The position numbers and the translations under genes were made by a program. Source: an uncultured Roseburia sp. (lineage in GTDB: Bacteria > Bacillota_A > Clostridia > Lachnospirales > Lachnospiraceae). From it: a stretch of DNA of 45,955 nucleotides. Location: NCBI GenBank assembly GCA_900753715.1, contig CAAEAE010000143.1, positions 1 through 45,955 on the forward strand. The letters run 5' to 3'. Positions 27,776-35,854 of this stretch are shown here, in pieces; within the stretch, counting starts at the first letter, position 1, and each line of letters opens with the position of its first letter. Under the pieces are notes generated by a model that searched no databases, had not been told where the DNA came from, and saw only the letters and a list, made by a program, of their open reading frames with translations.

Positions 27776-28955
27776 TAAATTACAGTTTTTAGTAGGAAAT
27801 CAGGAAACATTAGAACATGCCAATGAAATACCGGTGAAAGAAGTTTTGGACAATCGTGTGATTGACTTTTTAGGAGATTTGTCAAAACAGATATTAAAAG
27901 ACCCAAGGGTTAAAAGTTATCCGGATGTTGTGACATATGCATTTTGGATTCGAAAAAATGCACTCTTAAAGATGAAGGAAAGGTATGCTTCTGAATTTTT
28001 AAGAGTTGGAAGGGGAATGGCATTTCATATTGCACCGTCCAATGTGGCAGTTAGTTTTGCTTTGTCTTTCACATCGGCATTGTTAGCGGGAAATGCATCA
28101 GTGGTGAGAGTGTCAAATAAGGCGTTTGTACAGGTGGAGATTATTGCAGATGCGATTTCTGCATTGTACGATACAGAGTATTCAGATATGAAACCGTATC
28201 TTACATTGGTTCGATATGAACATGATGAAGAGATTACACAGGCATTATCTGACATTTGCGACATCCGAATCATCTGGGGTGGAAATCAGACGATTGAAAT
28301 TATAAGAAAAGCATCTTTGAAACCAAGGGCAGTAGAGTTGACATTTGCAGATCGTCATTCCATTGCGCTGATAGATGCGGACGTATACTTATCAGGGAAC
28401 AGTGAGGCTATTACTAAAGATTTTTATCTGGATAGTTATTATTCGGATCAGAATGCATGCAGCGCGCCTAGAATTGTTGTTTGGACAGGTACACAAAAGG
28501 ATAAGGCAAAACAGATGTTTTGGTCATGCTTAAGACAGCAGGTAGAAAAAGAGTATGAGTTTAAACCGATTATGGCGATTGATAAATTGACAGCTTTATG
28601 TCGACTAGCAGCAGAACATGACAATATAGCTGAGTTGGTGGAACAGGATAATAAGATGTGCCGGGTAAGACTAAAGAAATTGATTCCGGAACTGATGGAT
28701 TATAAAACAGGTGGGGGATATTTCTTTGAATATGATGCGGAGGATTTGAGGGAAATCATACCTATTTTAGGAAAGTCCTGTCAGACCGTAGGCTATTATG
28801 GAATAGACCCGATAGAAATCAAAAAACTTTTATTTGAAACTAATGTACGAGGAATAGATCGAATTGTACCGTTAGGACATACAATGGATTTATCTGTAAT
28901 TTGGGATGGTTATAATATGTTAGATACCATGTCAAGAGTTGTAGACATATTTTAG
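27750..28955 (+). CDS. LuxC-like acyl-thioester reductase, copy 1
   Basis: A 401-residue aldehyde-dehydrogenase-superfamily reductase that converts an activated acyl group to the aldehyde with NADPH. The nucleophile is Cys237 in DQNACSAP; GRGMAFHIAPSNVAV and LLAGNASVVRVS are the conserved LuxC segments and IIWGGNQTI is the cofactor region. GTG 27750 (GAGGGG five bases before it) gives a 26-nt overlap with the LuxE-like gene; ATG 27759 is the alternative, adding no new domain. The same GTG-x-CAT-ATG arrangement recurs in copy 2 at 36915. Presumed substrate is the acyl group activated by the adjacent LuxE. Confidence 0.88.
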   Translation: MIHMQQNFNKLQFLVGNQETLEHANEIPVKEVLDNRVIDFLGDLSKQILKDPRVKSYPDVVTYAFWIRKNALLKMKERYASEFLRVGRGMAFHIAPSNVAVSFALSFTSALLAGNASVVRVSNKAFVQVEIIADAISALYDTEYSDMKPYLTLVRYEHDEEITQALSDICDIRIIWGGNQTIEIIRKASLKPRAVELTFADRHSIALIDADVYLSGNSEAITKDFYLDSYYSDQNACSAPRIVVWTGTQKDKAKQMFWSCLRQQVEKEYEFKPIMAIDKLTALCRLAAEHDNIAELVEQDNKMCRVRLKKLIPELMDYKTGGGYFFEYDAEDLREIIPILGKSCQTVGYYGIDPIEIKKLLFETNVRGIDRIVPLGHTMDLSVIWDGYNMLDTMSRVVDIF

Positions 28956-28967
28956 AGGGAGGAAAAA

Positions 28968-29708
28968 ATGCTTACGGGGAAAAATGCAATTGTAACAGGA
29001 GCAAATCGCGGGATTGGACGAGCTATCGTAGAAGCCTTTGCAAGCAATGGTGCAAATATCTGGGCATGTGCAAGAAAATCAAATGAAGAGTTTGAGCAGG
29101 ATATGAAACGTTTGGAAGAACAATATCATGTGTGGATTCATCCTGTTTATTTTGAAATGTCAGATGAAGAACAGATAAAACAAGGCTTTAATGAAATATT
29201 GAACGAAAAGGAATCTATTGATATATTGGTAAATAATGCGGGTGTGTTTATGATGAACCTTTTTCAAATGTCTTCTATGAAGAATATTCGTGAAGTATAT
29301 CAAATTAATGTATTTGGACCAATGCAGTTAACCCAGTTAGTGCTTAGAAAAATGATGCGTCAGAAATCAGGTAATATCATCAATATGGCGTCTTTGGCAG
29401 CATATCAGGCAGCATCTGGTAATTCTGTATATGGTTCATCGAAGGCTGCATTAGCACACTGGACAGAGATACTGGCATCTGAAGTGACTGGAATGGGAAT
29501 ACGCGTAAATGCTGTTGCGCCGGGAATTACGGATACAGATCTTTTAACAGCACATAAGGAAGATACCAGAAAGGAATTGGCAGATGTTTCATTTATGGGA
29601 CGTTTGGGAAAACCGGAGGAAATAGCGGAGGTTGCAGTATTTTTGGCATCAGATAAGTCTTCCTTTGTTAACGGGCAGATTATACAGGTAAACGGTGGAG
29701 TAAGATAA
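28968..29708 (+). CDS. Short-chain dehydrogenase/reductase, FabG-like, copy 2
   Basis: A 246-residue SDR with TGANRGIG (residues 10-17), NNAGVF, a serine in INMASLAA, and YGSSK with Tyr155 and Lys159; its end SSFVNGQIIQVNGG is FabG-like. It is a paralogue of the SDR at 25908 (shared GKNAIVTGA, GRAIV, NIWACA, VWI.PVYF segments). A GGGAGG site precedes ATG 28968, 12 nt after luxC-like copy 1, and 10 nt before the transketolase pair. Its position suggests it reduces the keto group of the transketolase product. Substrate unknown. Confidence 0.85.
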   Translation: MLTGKNAIVTGANRGIGRAIVEAFASNGANIWACARKSNEEFEQDMKRLEEQYHVWIHPVYFEMSDEEQIKQGFNEILNEKESIDILVNNAGVFMMNLFQMSSMKNIREVYQINVFGPMQLTQLVLRKMMRQKSGNIINMASLAAYQAASGNSVYGSSKAALAHWTEILASEVTGMGIRVNAVAPGITDTDLLTAHKEDTRKELADVSFMGRLGKPEEIAEVAVFLASDKSSFVNGQIIQVNGGVR

Positions 29709-29718
29709 AGGAGATAAG

Positions 29719-30540
29719 ATGGATATAGCGGTAAAACGGTGTCAGGAAATAGCAGCAAATATGCGAAAAGACATGATAGAATTAGCAGATTATTGTGCAG
29801 GAGATGCCCATTGGGGTGGTTCTCTGTCATGTGCAGATATTTTAGCTGTATTATACAGTGAAGTCATGAATTGTAAAGAATGGGATTTATCATATGCACA
29901 GAAAGATAAGTTTATTCTGAGTAAAGGTCATAGTGCGATGGCACTTTATACAGCATTGGTAGAAACCGGCATTGAATCCAGAGATATTTTTACACAATTC
30001 CAACAGAATGGTAGTTTGTTTGCAGAACTGGCAGTCATGAACGAAGAACATGGTATTGAGTGTTCCGGTGGAAGTCTCGGATTAGGACTCCCGATGGGAG
30101 TAGGAATGGCATTAAAGGCAAAACGTATGGGAGAAACGTTTCGGACCTATGTCTTGACGGGTGATGGGGAACTGGATGAAGGAAGTAACTGGGAGGCAGT
30201 AATGGCAGCCGCACAGTTTGGTTTGGATAATTTGGTATTGATAGTAGATAGAAATGGTTGGCAATCGGATGGAGCTAATAAGGATGTTATGACAATGGAA
30301 CATCTGAAAGAGCAGCTCAATGCTTTTGGTTGGAGTGCAACGGTTGTAGATGGGCATGATTATGAGAAACTTTTAAAGGCATTTACAATGGAGTTAGAAG
30401 AAGGAAAACCTGTTGCAATTATTGCAGATACCGTAAAAGGAAAAGGTATATCCTTTATGGAAAATGATAATCGCTGGCATCATGAAGTGCTTCAAAAGGA
30501 ACTGCTTCTTCAGGCAAGAAAAGAAGTGGGGGTGGAATAG
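29719..30540 (+). CDS. Transketolase-like N-terminal subunit, pair 1
   Basis: A 273-residue split transketolase subunit that binds thiamine diphosphate. Seen: His31 in DAHWGG, SKGHS with His71, the TPP/Mg motif GDGELDEG starting at residue 148 and the NLVLIVDRN end of that motif, and KGKGISFMEN followed by HHEV. A housekeeping transketolase is a single ~650-residue chain; split pairs occur in specialised sugar pathways. It starts 10 nt after the SDR and has the C-terminal subunit one base after its stop. Likely role: moves a two-carbon ketol unit onto an aldehyde, perhaps that from LuxC; acyl donor and acceptor are inferred only. Confidence 0.88.
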   Translation: MDIAVKRCQEIAANMRKDMIELADYCAGDAHWGGSLSCADILAVLYSEVMNCKEWDLSYAQKDKFILSKGHSAMALYTALVETGIESRDIFTQFQQNGSLFAELAVMNEEHGIECSGGSLGLGLPMGVGMALKAKRMGETFRTYVLTGDGELDEGSNWEAVMAAAQFGLDNLVLIVDRNGWQSDGANKDVMTMEHLKEQLNAFGWSATVVDGHDYEKLLKAFTMELEEGKPVAIIADTVKGKGISFMENDNRWHHEVLQKELLLQARKEVGVE

Positions 30541-30541
30541 G

Positions 30542-31501
30542 ATGGACACAAAAAAAATTCGATTTTTATCACATATGGGTTCAAGGGGAGCATTTGGACA
30601 GGCAATTTACGATCTGGCACAGGAGGGGGTTGATTTTTGGGCGATATCAGCGGATTTAGGAGAAGCGTCAGGCTTTCGAAGATTTGAGGAAGTATGTCCC
30701 CAAAAGTGCATCAATATAGGAATTGCAGAGCAAAATCTGGTAGGTGTTGCTGCCGGTATAGCAAAAGATAAAACTCCTGTAGTGGCAACTACATATGCAC
30801 CTTTTGCGAGTATGCGTTGTGCAGATCAGATTCGTAATTATATGGGATATATGAAGTTGAATGTCAAGGTAGTGGGATTAGACAGTGGAATGATCCAGTC
30901 GAAATTTGGTGGTTCACATTATGGTATAGAGGACATGGGACTTCTTAGAATGATACCGAATATTACAGTGATATCGCCTGCAGATGGACAGGAAATTTAC
31001 GTGGCAACACAGGCAATGATCTCTCATGAGGGTCCTGTATATTTACGATTAACAGGCGGGCAAAGATTGCCATTAATTTATAAGAATACAGATTATAAAT
31101 TTGAGATAGGAAAAGCAATTAAATTAAAAGAAGGCAATGAAATTGCATTTGTAGCAACTGGGACAATATTGCAGGAAGCGTTAAAAGCAGCAGAGAGCTT
31201 AGAAGCAGAGGGAGTTTCCTGCACAGTCATTGATATGCATACGATTAAACCATTAGATACGAAAGTATTAGATGAGATTGCAGAACATAAGCTGATTGTG
31301 ACAGTTGAAGAGCACAGCCGAATAGGGGGACTTGGAAGTGCAGTGGCAGAGTATTATGCGAAATCCACACAAAGACCGAGACAGTTAATGATAGGAACTC
31401 CGGATCAATATGTACATCCGGGAGAATACAAATATCTTTGGGATGTATGCGGTTTGACCTCTGAGAAGATTATGGAATGTATAAAAAAAGTAGAATTGTA
31501 A
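30542..31501 (+). CDS. Transketolase-like C-terminal subunit, pair 1
   Basis: A 319-residue partner of the preceding subunit, with the pyrimidine-binding and C-terminal domains. The longer frame from 30464 runs back inside the N-subunit; ATG 30542, one base after that stop and with GGGGGTGG upstream, is the true start. The catalytic Glu63 that activates TPP sits in GIAEQNLVGVA; KVVGLDSGMIQSKFGGSHYG and YLRLTGGQRLPLIY follow, and IDMHTIKPLD starts the C-terminal domain. A terminator follows the stop at about 31507. Pair 2 encodes a paralogue that keeps the same Glu63. Confidence 0.88.
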   Translation: MDTKKIRFLSHMGSRGAFGQAIYDLAQEGVDFWAISADLGEASGFRRFEEVCPQKCINIGIAEQNLVGVAAGIAKDKTPVVATTYAPFASMRCADQIRNYMGYMKLNVKVVGLDSGMIQSKFGGSHYGIEDMGLLRMIPNITVISPADGQEIYVATQAMISHEGPVYLRLTGGQRLPLIYKNTDYKFEIGKAIKLKEGNEIAFVATGTILQEALKAAESLEAEGVSCTVIDMHTIKPLDTKVLDEIAEHKLIVTVEEHSRIGGLGSAVAEYYAKSTQRPRQLMIGTPDQYVHPGEYKYLWDVCGLTSEKIMECIKKVEL

Positions 31502-31506
31502 TTGTG

Positions 31507-31549
31507 AGATCGCCTGCTTTCACTAAAAGGGTAGAGCGGGAGATTTTTT
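31507..31549 (+). terminator. Rho-independent terminator after transketolase pair 1
   Basis: The arm ending in ATCGCCTGCTTT (31509-31520) pairs with the arm GTAGAGCGGGAGAT (31531-31544) with one mismatch and two G-U wobbles, followed by six T (31544-31549). It ends the first half of the acyl/transketolase region. Confidence 0.65.
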
Positions 31550-31564
31550 GTGTTTCCCCTAAAG

Positions 31565-31593
31565 TTGACAAAAATCGGGTTTTCATATAAAAT
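31565..31593 (+). promoter_or_regulatory. Near-consensus sigma-A promoter for the second half-module
   Basis: A perfect TTGACA (31565-31570), 17-bp spacer, TAAAAT (31588-31593). Predicted start near 31600 gives an untranslated leader of about 90 nt before ATG 31692, in which TCTCTAAAAGAGA (about 31615-31627) forms a small hairpin. This is the best promoter in the window. Confidence 0.8.
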
Positions 31594-31691
31594 AAATCTG
31601 TATTTTGTGTATGTCTCTAAAAGAGAATGTTTAAAAATGTAAATAAGTGCGAGAAAAGATAGTAAATATATTAGAAATCTAGGGGGTACAT

Positions 31692-32516
31692 ATGGCGGTA
31701 TTTAAGGATGAAAAAGGCTTGAACGAAATGGCAAAACGCGTCAGACGTTCTGTGGTAGATATGGCACATGCAGCAGGTGCAGGCGGAGCACATTTAGGCG
31801 GAGGATTATCCTGTGTGGAAATTATGACTGCGTTGTATGGAGGTGTGTTCAATTTCGATAAAGAAAATCCGACTGATGTAAATAGAGATCGCTTTTTGAC
31901 AGGAAAAGCACATTGCATTCTTACACAGTATTCGGTTATGGAAGAGTTGGGAATTATTACTGAAGAGGAAAAGTATACATTTAAGCAGGATGGAGGACTG
32001 TTAATTGGATATCCAAAGAATCCAAGGATTGGATTGGAATATTCTGGTGGAACCTTAGGAATGGCGTTATCTGTTGGCGTCGGAATGGCAATAGATGCTA
32101 AGATGAAAAAAAGAGAGCATAAGATATATGTAATGATAGGTGACGGTGAGTGTAACGAGGGAATTGTATGGGAAGCAATTATGACTGCAAACAAGTATAA
32201 ATTATCAAATCTTGTGATTATTGTGGACCGTAATAAACTTCAGCTTTCCGGCACAACAGAAGAAGTTATGGATATGGGAGACTTGGGTAAAAAATTTGCG
32301 GAATTTGGTTGCAATGTTCAGGAAGTGGATGGACATGATATTGGTCAATTGTTGAATGCATATCAGAATTTGAGCGCAGATGCACCCAATGTAATTATTG
32401 CACATACTGTCAAAGGAAAAGGCGTGTCATTTGTAGAAAATCATGTTGAATGGCACCAGAATGTTTTGAATGATGAGCAGTATGAGATTGCAATAAAGGA
32501 ACTAGGAGGTGTATAG
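31692..32516 (+). CDS. Transketolase-like N-terminal subunit, pair 2
   Basis: A 274-residue TPP-binding subunit, paralogous to the gene at 29719. His34 in AHLGGG, GKAHC with His74 (the usual glycine before His is alanine here), GDGECNEG starting at residue 150 and NLVIIVDRN are visible, as is KGKGVSFVENHVEWHQNV. AGGGGG five bases before ATG 31692 is a strong ribosome site. It is the first gene after the promoter at 31565, and its C-subunit starts 2 nt after its stop. Differences around the active-site His suggest a substrate different from pair 1. Confidence 0.88.
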   Translation: MAVFKDEKGLNEMAKRVRRSVVDMAHAAGAGGAHLGGGLSCVEIMTALYGGVFNFDKENPTDVNRDRFLTGKAHCILTQYSVMEELGIITEEEKYTFKQDGGLLIGYPKNPRIGLEYSGGTLGMALSVGVGMAIDAKMKKREHKIYVMIGDGECNEGIVWEAIMTANKYKLSNLVIIVDRNKLQLSGTTEEVMDMGDLGKKFAEFGCNVQEVDGHDIGQLLNAYQNLSADAPNVIIAHTVKGKGVSFVENHVEWHQNVLNDEQYEIAIKELGGV

Positions 32517-32518
32517 GC

Positions 32519-33481
32519 ATGAAGATAAGAGCTAATGCATGGTCGAGATTAGGAGAAAATGCAACATTTGGTGGTGTTGGATTGATTGAAGTCATGAAAG
32601 AGCGTAATGATGTGCAATTTATAACAGCGGATGTCAGTACATTATTAGGTCTTGGCAAGTTTAAGGCAACTTATCCTGAACACTATTTTGATGTTGGGAT
32701 AGCGGAACAGAATATGGTAACAGTCGCATCAGGAATGGCGCTGGAGGGAAATTGTGTATTTGTATCTACATATGCATCGTTTTTAGCAGTGAGAGGACTG
32801 GAGCAGATTCGTCATAATTTGGGTTATTTGCAGACAAATGTAAAAATTGTTGGAATGTCATCGGGGTGTTGTACTGGTAAAAGCGGAATTTCACATTGGT
32901 GTACAGAAGATATGGCATTTATGAGAGCAATTCCTAATATGACAGTTTTATCTCCGGCAGATTGTACCGAAGTGGTAAAAATGACGATTGCTGCAGCAAA
33001 AATGAATGGTCCTGTATATTTACGATTGACTGGAAATAGGGATGTTCCGGTTATATATAAAGAGGATTATGATTTTCAGATAGGCAAAGCAATTGAAATG
33101 AAAGAAGGCGAAGAGATAGCCATTATTGCTACGGGACTAATGGTAAAAGAGGCTATGGATGCGGCGGACATTTTGCAGGAAAAAGGAATTTCATGTGCAG
33201 TGTATAATATGCATACGATCAAACCATTGGACACGGATCTGTTAGAAAAAATATACCAGAAATATAAACTGATAGTCACCGTAGAGGAACATAATATTAT
33301 AGGAGGCCTTGGTGGAGCAGTTGCAGAACATAAGTCGATGTTTGAGGACGCACCAAGACAGATTTATATGGGAATTACAGATGAGTATAGACAAACCGGA
33401 AGCAGAAAGTTTATTATGGAAGAATATGGTTTGACAGCGGAAGGAATTGTAAATAATATTCAAAAGAATATTTATAAATAA
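32519..33481 (+). CDS. Transketolase-like C-terminal subunit, pair 2
   Basis: A 320-residue subunit with the catalytic Glu63 in GIAEQNMVTVA and the same order of segments as pair 1 (YASFLAVRGLEQIR, VGMSSGCCTGKSGISHWC, VYLRLTGNRDVPVIY, YNMHTIKPLD, VTVEEHNIIGGLGGAVAE). The segment between the Glu loop and substrate site differs from pair 1 (CCTGKSGISHW versus MIQSKFGGSHY), again hinting at a separate substrate. A GGAGGT site overlaps the end of the N-subunit. The acyl carrier protein gene follows after 25 nt. Confidence 0.88.
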   Translation: MKIRANAWSRLGENATFGGVGLIEVMKERNDVQFITADVSTLLGLGKFKATYPEHYFDVGIAEQNMVTVASGMALEGNCVFVSTYASFLAVRGLEQIRHNLGYLQTNVKIVGMSSGCCTGKSGISHWCTEDMAFMRAIPNMTVLSPADCTEVVKMTIAAAKMNGPVYLRLTGNRDVPVIYKEDYDFQIGKAIEMKEGEEIAIIATGLMVKEAMDAADILQEKGISCAVYNMHTIKPLDTDLLEKIYQKYKLIVTVEEHNIIGGLGGAVAEHKSMFEDAPRQIYMGITDEYRQTGSRKFIMEEYGLTAEGIVNNIQKNIYK

Positions 33482-33506
33482 AATTAAAGGAAAGAGGAGA
33501 ATTAAA

Positions 33507-33743
33507 ATGACAAATTTAGAAAAGTACAAAAATGCATTTGTAGAAGGATTGGAGATTGATGCAGAAGGTGTAGAAAATCTGGTGTTTGAGGGTATTCCAG
33601 AATGGGATTCCGTAGGCCATATGAGCTTGATCGCATGTATTGAAGAAGCTTTTGATATTATGATGGAGACCGATGATATCATTGATTTAAATTCTTTTGA
33701 AAAAGGAATTGAGTTACTGAAAAAATATGGAGTAGAAATTTAA
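33507..33743 (+). CDS. Acyl carrier protein
   Basis: A 78-residue acidic, helical carrier protein. The phosphopantetheine attachment residue is Ser35 in EWDSVGHM, matching the (D/x)DSxxxM consensus of dedicated carriers; the following helix IACIEEAFDI is typical. It lies directly upstream of an AMP-ligase that could load it and in the same operon as a type II thioesterase that could clear it. A dedicated carrier inside a polysaccharide cluster has a parallel in rfbK of Vibrio cholerae O1. GAGGAG precedes ATG 33507. Confidence 0.9.
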   Translation: MTNLEKYKNAFVEGLEIDAEGVENLVFEGIPEWDSVGHMSLIACIEEAFDIMMETDDIIDLNSFEKGIELLKKYGVEI

Positions 33744-33763
33744 TTATAGGAAATGGGAGAAGA

Positions 33764-35191
33764 ATGATGTCAGAACTTTTTCGCAACTATGGTCAGTCGG
33801 TGGCTGCAATAGAAGAAAGTGGAAAGACAATTACATATAATGAATTGTTTGAATTTTCAGATGAAATGAAATCTGTAATAGGAAGACGAACATTAGTATT
33901 TGCTCTGTGTTCAAATTGCATAGGCTCTTTGGCGGGATATGTGGCATTTATGAATTGCGACATTGTGCCGTTGTTGTTATCAGAGAAATTAGATGGACAA
34001 TTGCTTGAAGAGTTACTGGATTCTTATCATCCGGAATACCTATGGGTATCAGAGCAAAAAAGTGAAAAGTTTCCGGCATATGTCAGAGTGTATGAAAAGT
34101 ATGGATATGTCTTATTGAAAACAAATATGGATGCATATCCGATGTATGAAGAATTAGCATTGTTATTAACGACTTCCGGTAGTACCGGAAGTCCTAAATT
34201 GGTAAGACAAAGTTATCAGAATATTATAAGTAATACAAAGTCTATTGTACAATATTTAGAGCTGGATGAAACAGAACGGCCTATTACAACATTACCAATG
34301 AACTATACTTATGGTCTGTCGATTATCAACACGCATTTATATGTAGGTGCAACATTGTTATTAACCGAAAAAACACTGATGCAAAAAGAATTTTGGAGTT
34401 TTTTTGAGGAGCAAAATGCCACCTCATTTGGCGGAGTGCCATATATTTATGAAATGTTGGATAAGCTTCGCTTTTTCCGAATGAAATTACCATCGTTGCG
34501 TTACACAACCCAGGCAGGCGGGAAACTTTCACCGGAACTTCATAAAAAGTTTGCAGAACATGCAAAAGAAAATAATCAAAAATTTATTGTAATGTATGGA
34601 CAGACAGAGGCAACTGCCAGAATGGCATATTTGCCGGCAGAAAATTCATTAAAAAAGTATGGAAGCATGGGAATTGCAATTCCGGGAGGCAGGTTTGAGC
34701 TTGTCGATGTGAATGGTGATGTGATTCAAAGTCCTGAAACAGTGGGAGAGTTAGTTTATTATGGAGAGAATGTCACATTAGGATATGCACAAACAGGTAA
34801 AGACCTAAGACTTGGCGATGAGCGAAATGGAAAGCTTATTACAGGTGATATGGCCAAAATGGATGTGGATGGATATTATTATATTGTTGGAAGAAAGAAG
34901 CGCTTTTTAAAAATTTTTGGAAATCGGGTAAATCTTGATGAAACAGAGAGGTTGATAAAAGGTGCTTTTGATGGAATAGAGTGTGCATGTGGCGGACAGG
35001 ATGATAAGATGAAAATTTATATTGTCAAAGATTCCTGCTCACAGCATGATATGGAAGAAATCAAGAAATTTATTGCGTTAAAAACAGGCTTGAATTCAAG
35101 CGCATTTCGCATTGTGATGATTACAAATGTACCTAAAAATGATGCAGGGAAAGTGTTGTATTCAGAATTGGAGAATGTGATATGCGAGTAA
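33764..35191 (+). CDS. AMP-dependent acyl ligase (adenylate-forming), probable ACP loader
   Basis: A 475-residue ANL-superfamily enzyme, slightly short for the family (~500-550). Motifs: TTSGSTGSPK near 136-145 (phosphate loop), YGQTEATARM (A5), LITGDMAKMDVDGYYYIVGRKKRFLKIFG (A7-A8 hinge), and KNDAGKVLY at the end with the catalytic A10 lysine. It activates a carboxylic acid as the adenylate and passes it to a thiol, most likely the phosphopantetheine of the ACP encoded 20 nt upstream. The start is one of two adjacent ATG codons (33764 or 33767). The end overlaps the next gene by 10 nt. Substrate unknown. Confidence 0.88.
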   Translation: MMSELFRNYGQSVAAIEESGKTITYNELFEFSDEMKSVIGRRTLVFALCSNCIGSLAGYVAFMNCDIVPLLLSEKLDGQLLEELLDSYHPEYLWVSEQKSEKFPAYVRVYEKYGYVLLKTNMDAYPMYEELALLLTTSGSTGSPKLVRQSYQNIISNTKSIVQYLELDETERPITTLPMNYTYGLSIINTHLYVGATLLLTEKTLMQKEFWSFFEEQNATSFGGVPYIYEMLDKLRFFRMKLPSLRYTTQAGGKLSPELHKKFAEHAKENNQKFIVMYGQTEATARMAYLPAENSLKKYGSMGIAIPGGRFELVDVNGDVIQSPETVGELVYYGENVTLGYAQTGKDLRLGDERNGKLITGDMAKMDVDGYYYIVGRKKRFLKIFGNRVNLDETERLIKGAFDGIECACGGQDDKMKIYIVKDSCSQHDMEEIKKFIALKTGLNSSAFRIVMITNVPKNDAGKVLYSELENVICE

Positions 35192-35841
35192 AAAAGTATC
35201 AGGGGTTGGAATATGTAGCCGTAGAATTAGAAGATGGCGAACAGTTACCGATGATTACAGAAAAATATGCGCGGTTAAGCGTGCCAGCCGGAATGTACCG
35301 ATATGAACTGATGACAGACGGTTATATAATGGTGGATAGAACGATTGAGGTAAAAGTTCCAATAGCAAGGAGTAAGATTGAATTTCAGAAGTTTTGCAGA
35401 ATGAATGTGAACTTAACGGATGCAGATAGTAAGGCTATTTATCAGGTGGCACAAAAAAGTTTTCATGAGGACTGCCGCTTTCAAGTAACTCTTTCAGAAG
35501 AGAGAGAAAATTTGGCAGCACAGATTTTGGATGTGTGGTTAGATGAGCAGGAACAGGTATTTCAATGCAATTATAAAGAGAAAACAGTCGGTTTTGCAGA
35601 TGTTCGTTATTTAGATGAATATAAGGGACAACCTTTTATCTATTTGGCGGCAGTTGATGAAAAATATAGAGTATCGGGAGCGGCTATGTCATTATATGCT
35701 TCTGTTTTTGAGTATTATAAAAAATTAGATACAAAGTTTGTATACGGAAGAATTTCGTCGCGCAATATGGCGGTAATGAATTTGTATGCAACTTTTGGAG
35801 CGCAATTTGCACAACCTTATGATATATATATAAAAAAATAG
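35182..35841 (+). CDS. GNAT-family acyltransferase with N-terminal extension
   Basis: A 219-residue protein whose ATG overlaps the ligase stop by 10 nt. Residues ~1-75 form a small domain not seen in plain GNATs (beta-rich, EKYARLSVPAGMYRYEL). The C-terminal ~140 residues are GNAT-like: VGFADVRYLDEY, IYLAAVDEKYRVSGAAMSLYASV (acyl-CoA/pantetheine-binding loop), then RISSRNMAVMNLYATFGA (last strands). The acyl donor may be the adjacent ACP. It could acylate the aminosugar or another intermediate; the N-terminal domain may be the docking part. Assignment is to fold only. Confidence 0.65.
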   Translation: MRVKKYQGLEYVAVELEDGEQLPMITEKYARLSVPAGMYRYELMTDGYIMVDRTIEVKVPIARSKIEFQKFCRMNVNLTDADSKAIYQVAQKSFHEDCRFQVTLSEERENLAAQILDVWLDEQEQVFQCNYKEKTVGFADVRYLDEYKGQPFIYLAAVDEKYRVSGAAMSLYASVFEYYKKLDTKFVYGRISSRNMAVMNLYATFGAQFAQPYDIYIKK

Positions 35842-35854
35842 AGGGGTAACATGT

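Noticed and set aside
26699..28955. LuxE/LuxC genes as part of a bioluminescence operon
   Set aside because: There is no luxA, luxB or luxD in the window, and both pairs are embedded between sugar and transketolase genes, so a light-emitting role is not supported.
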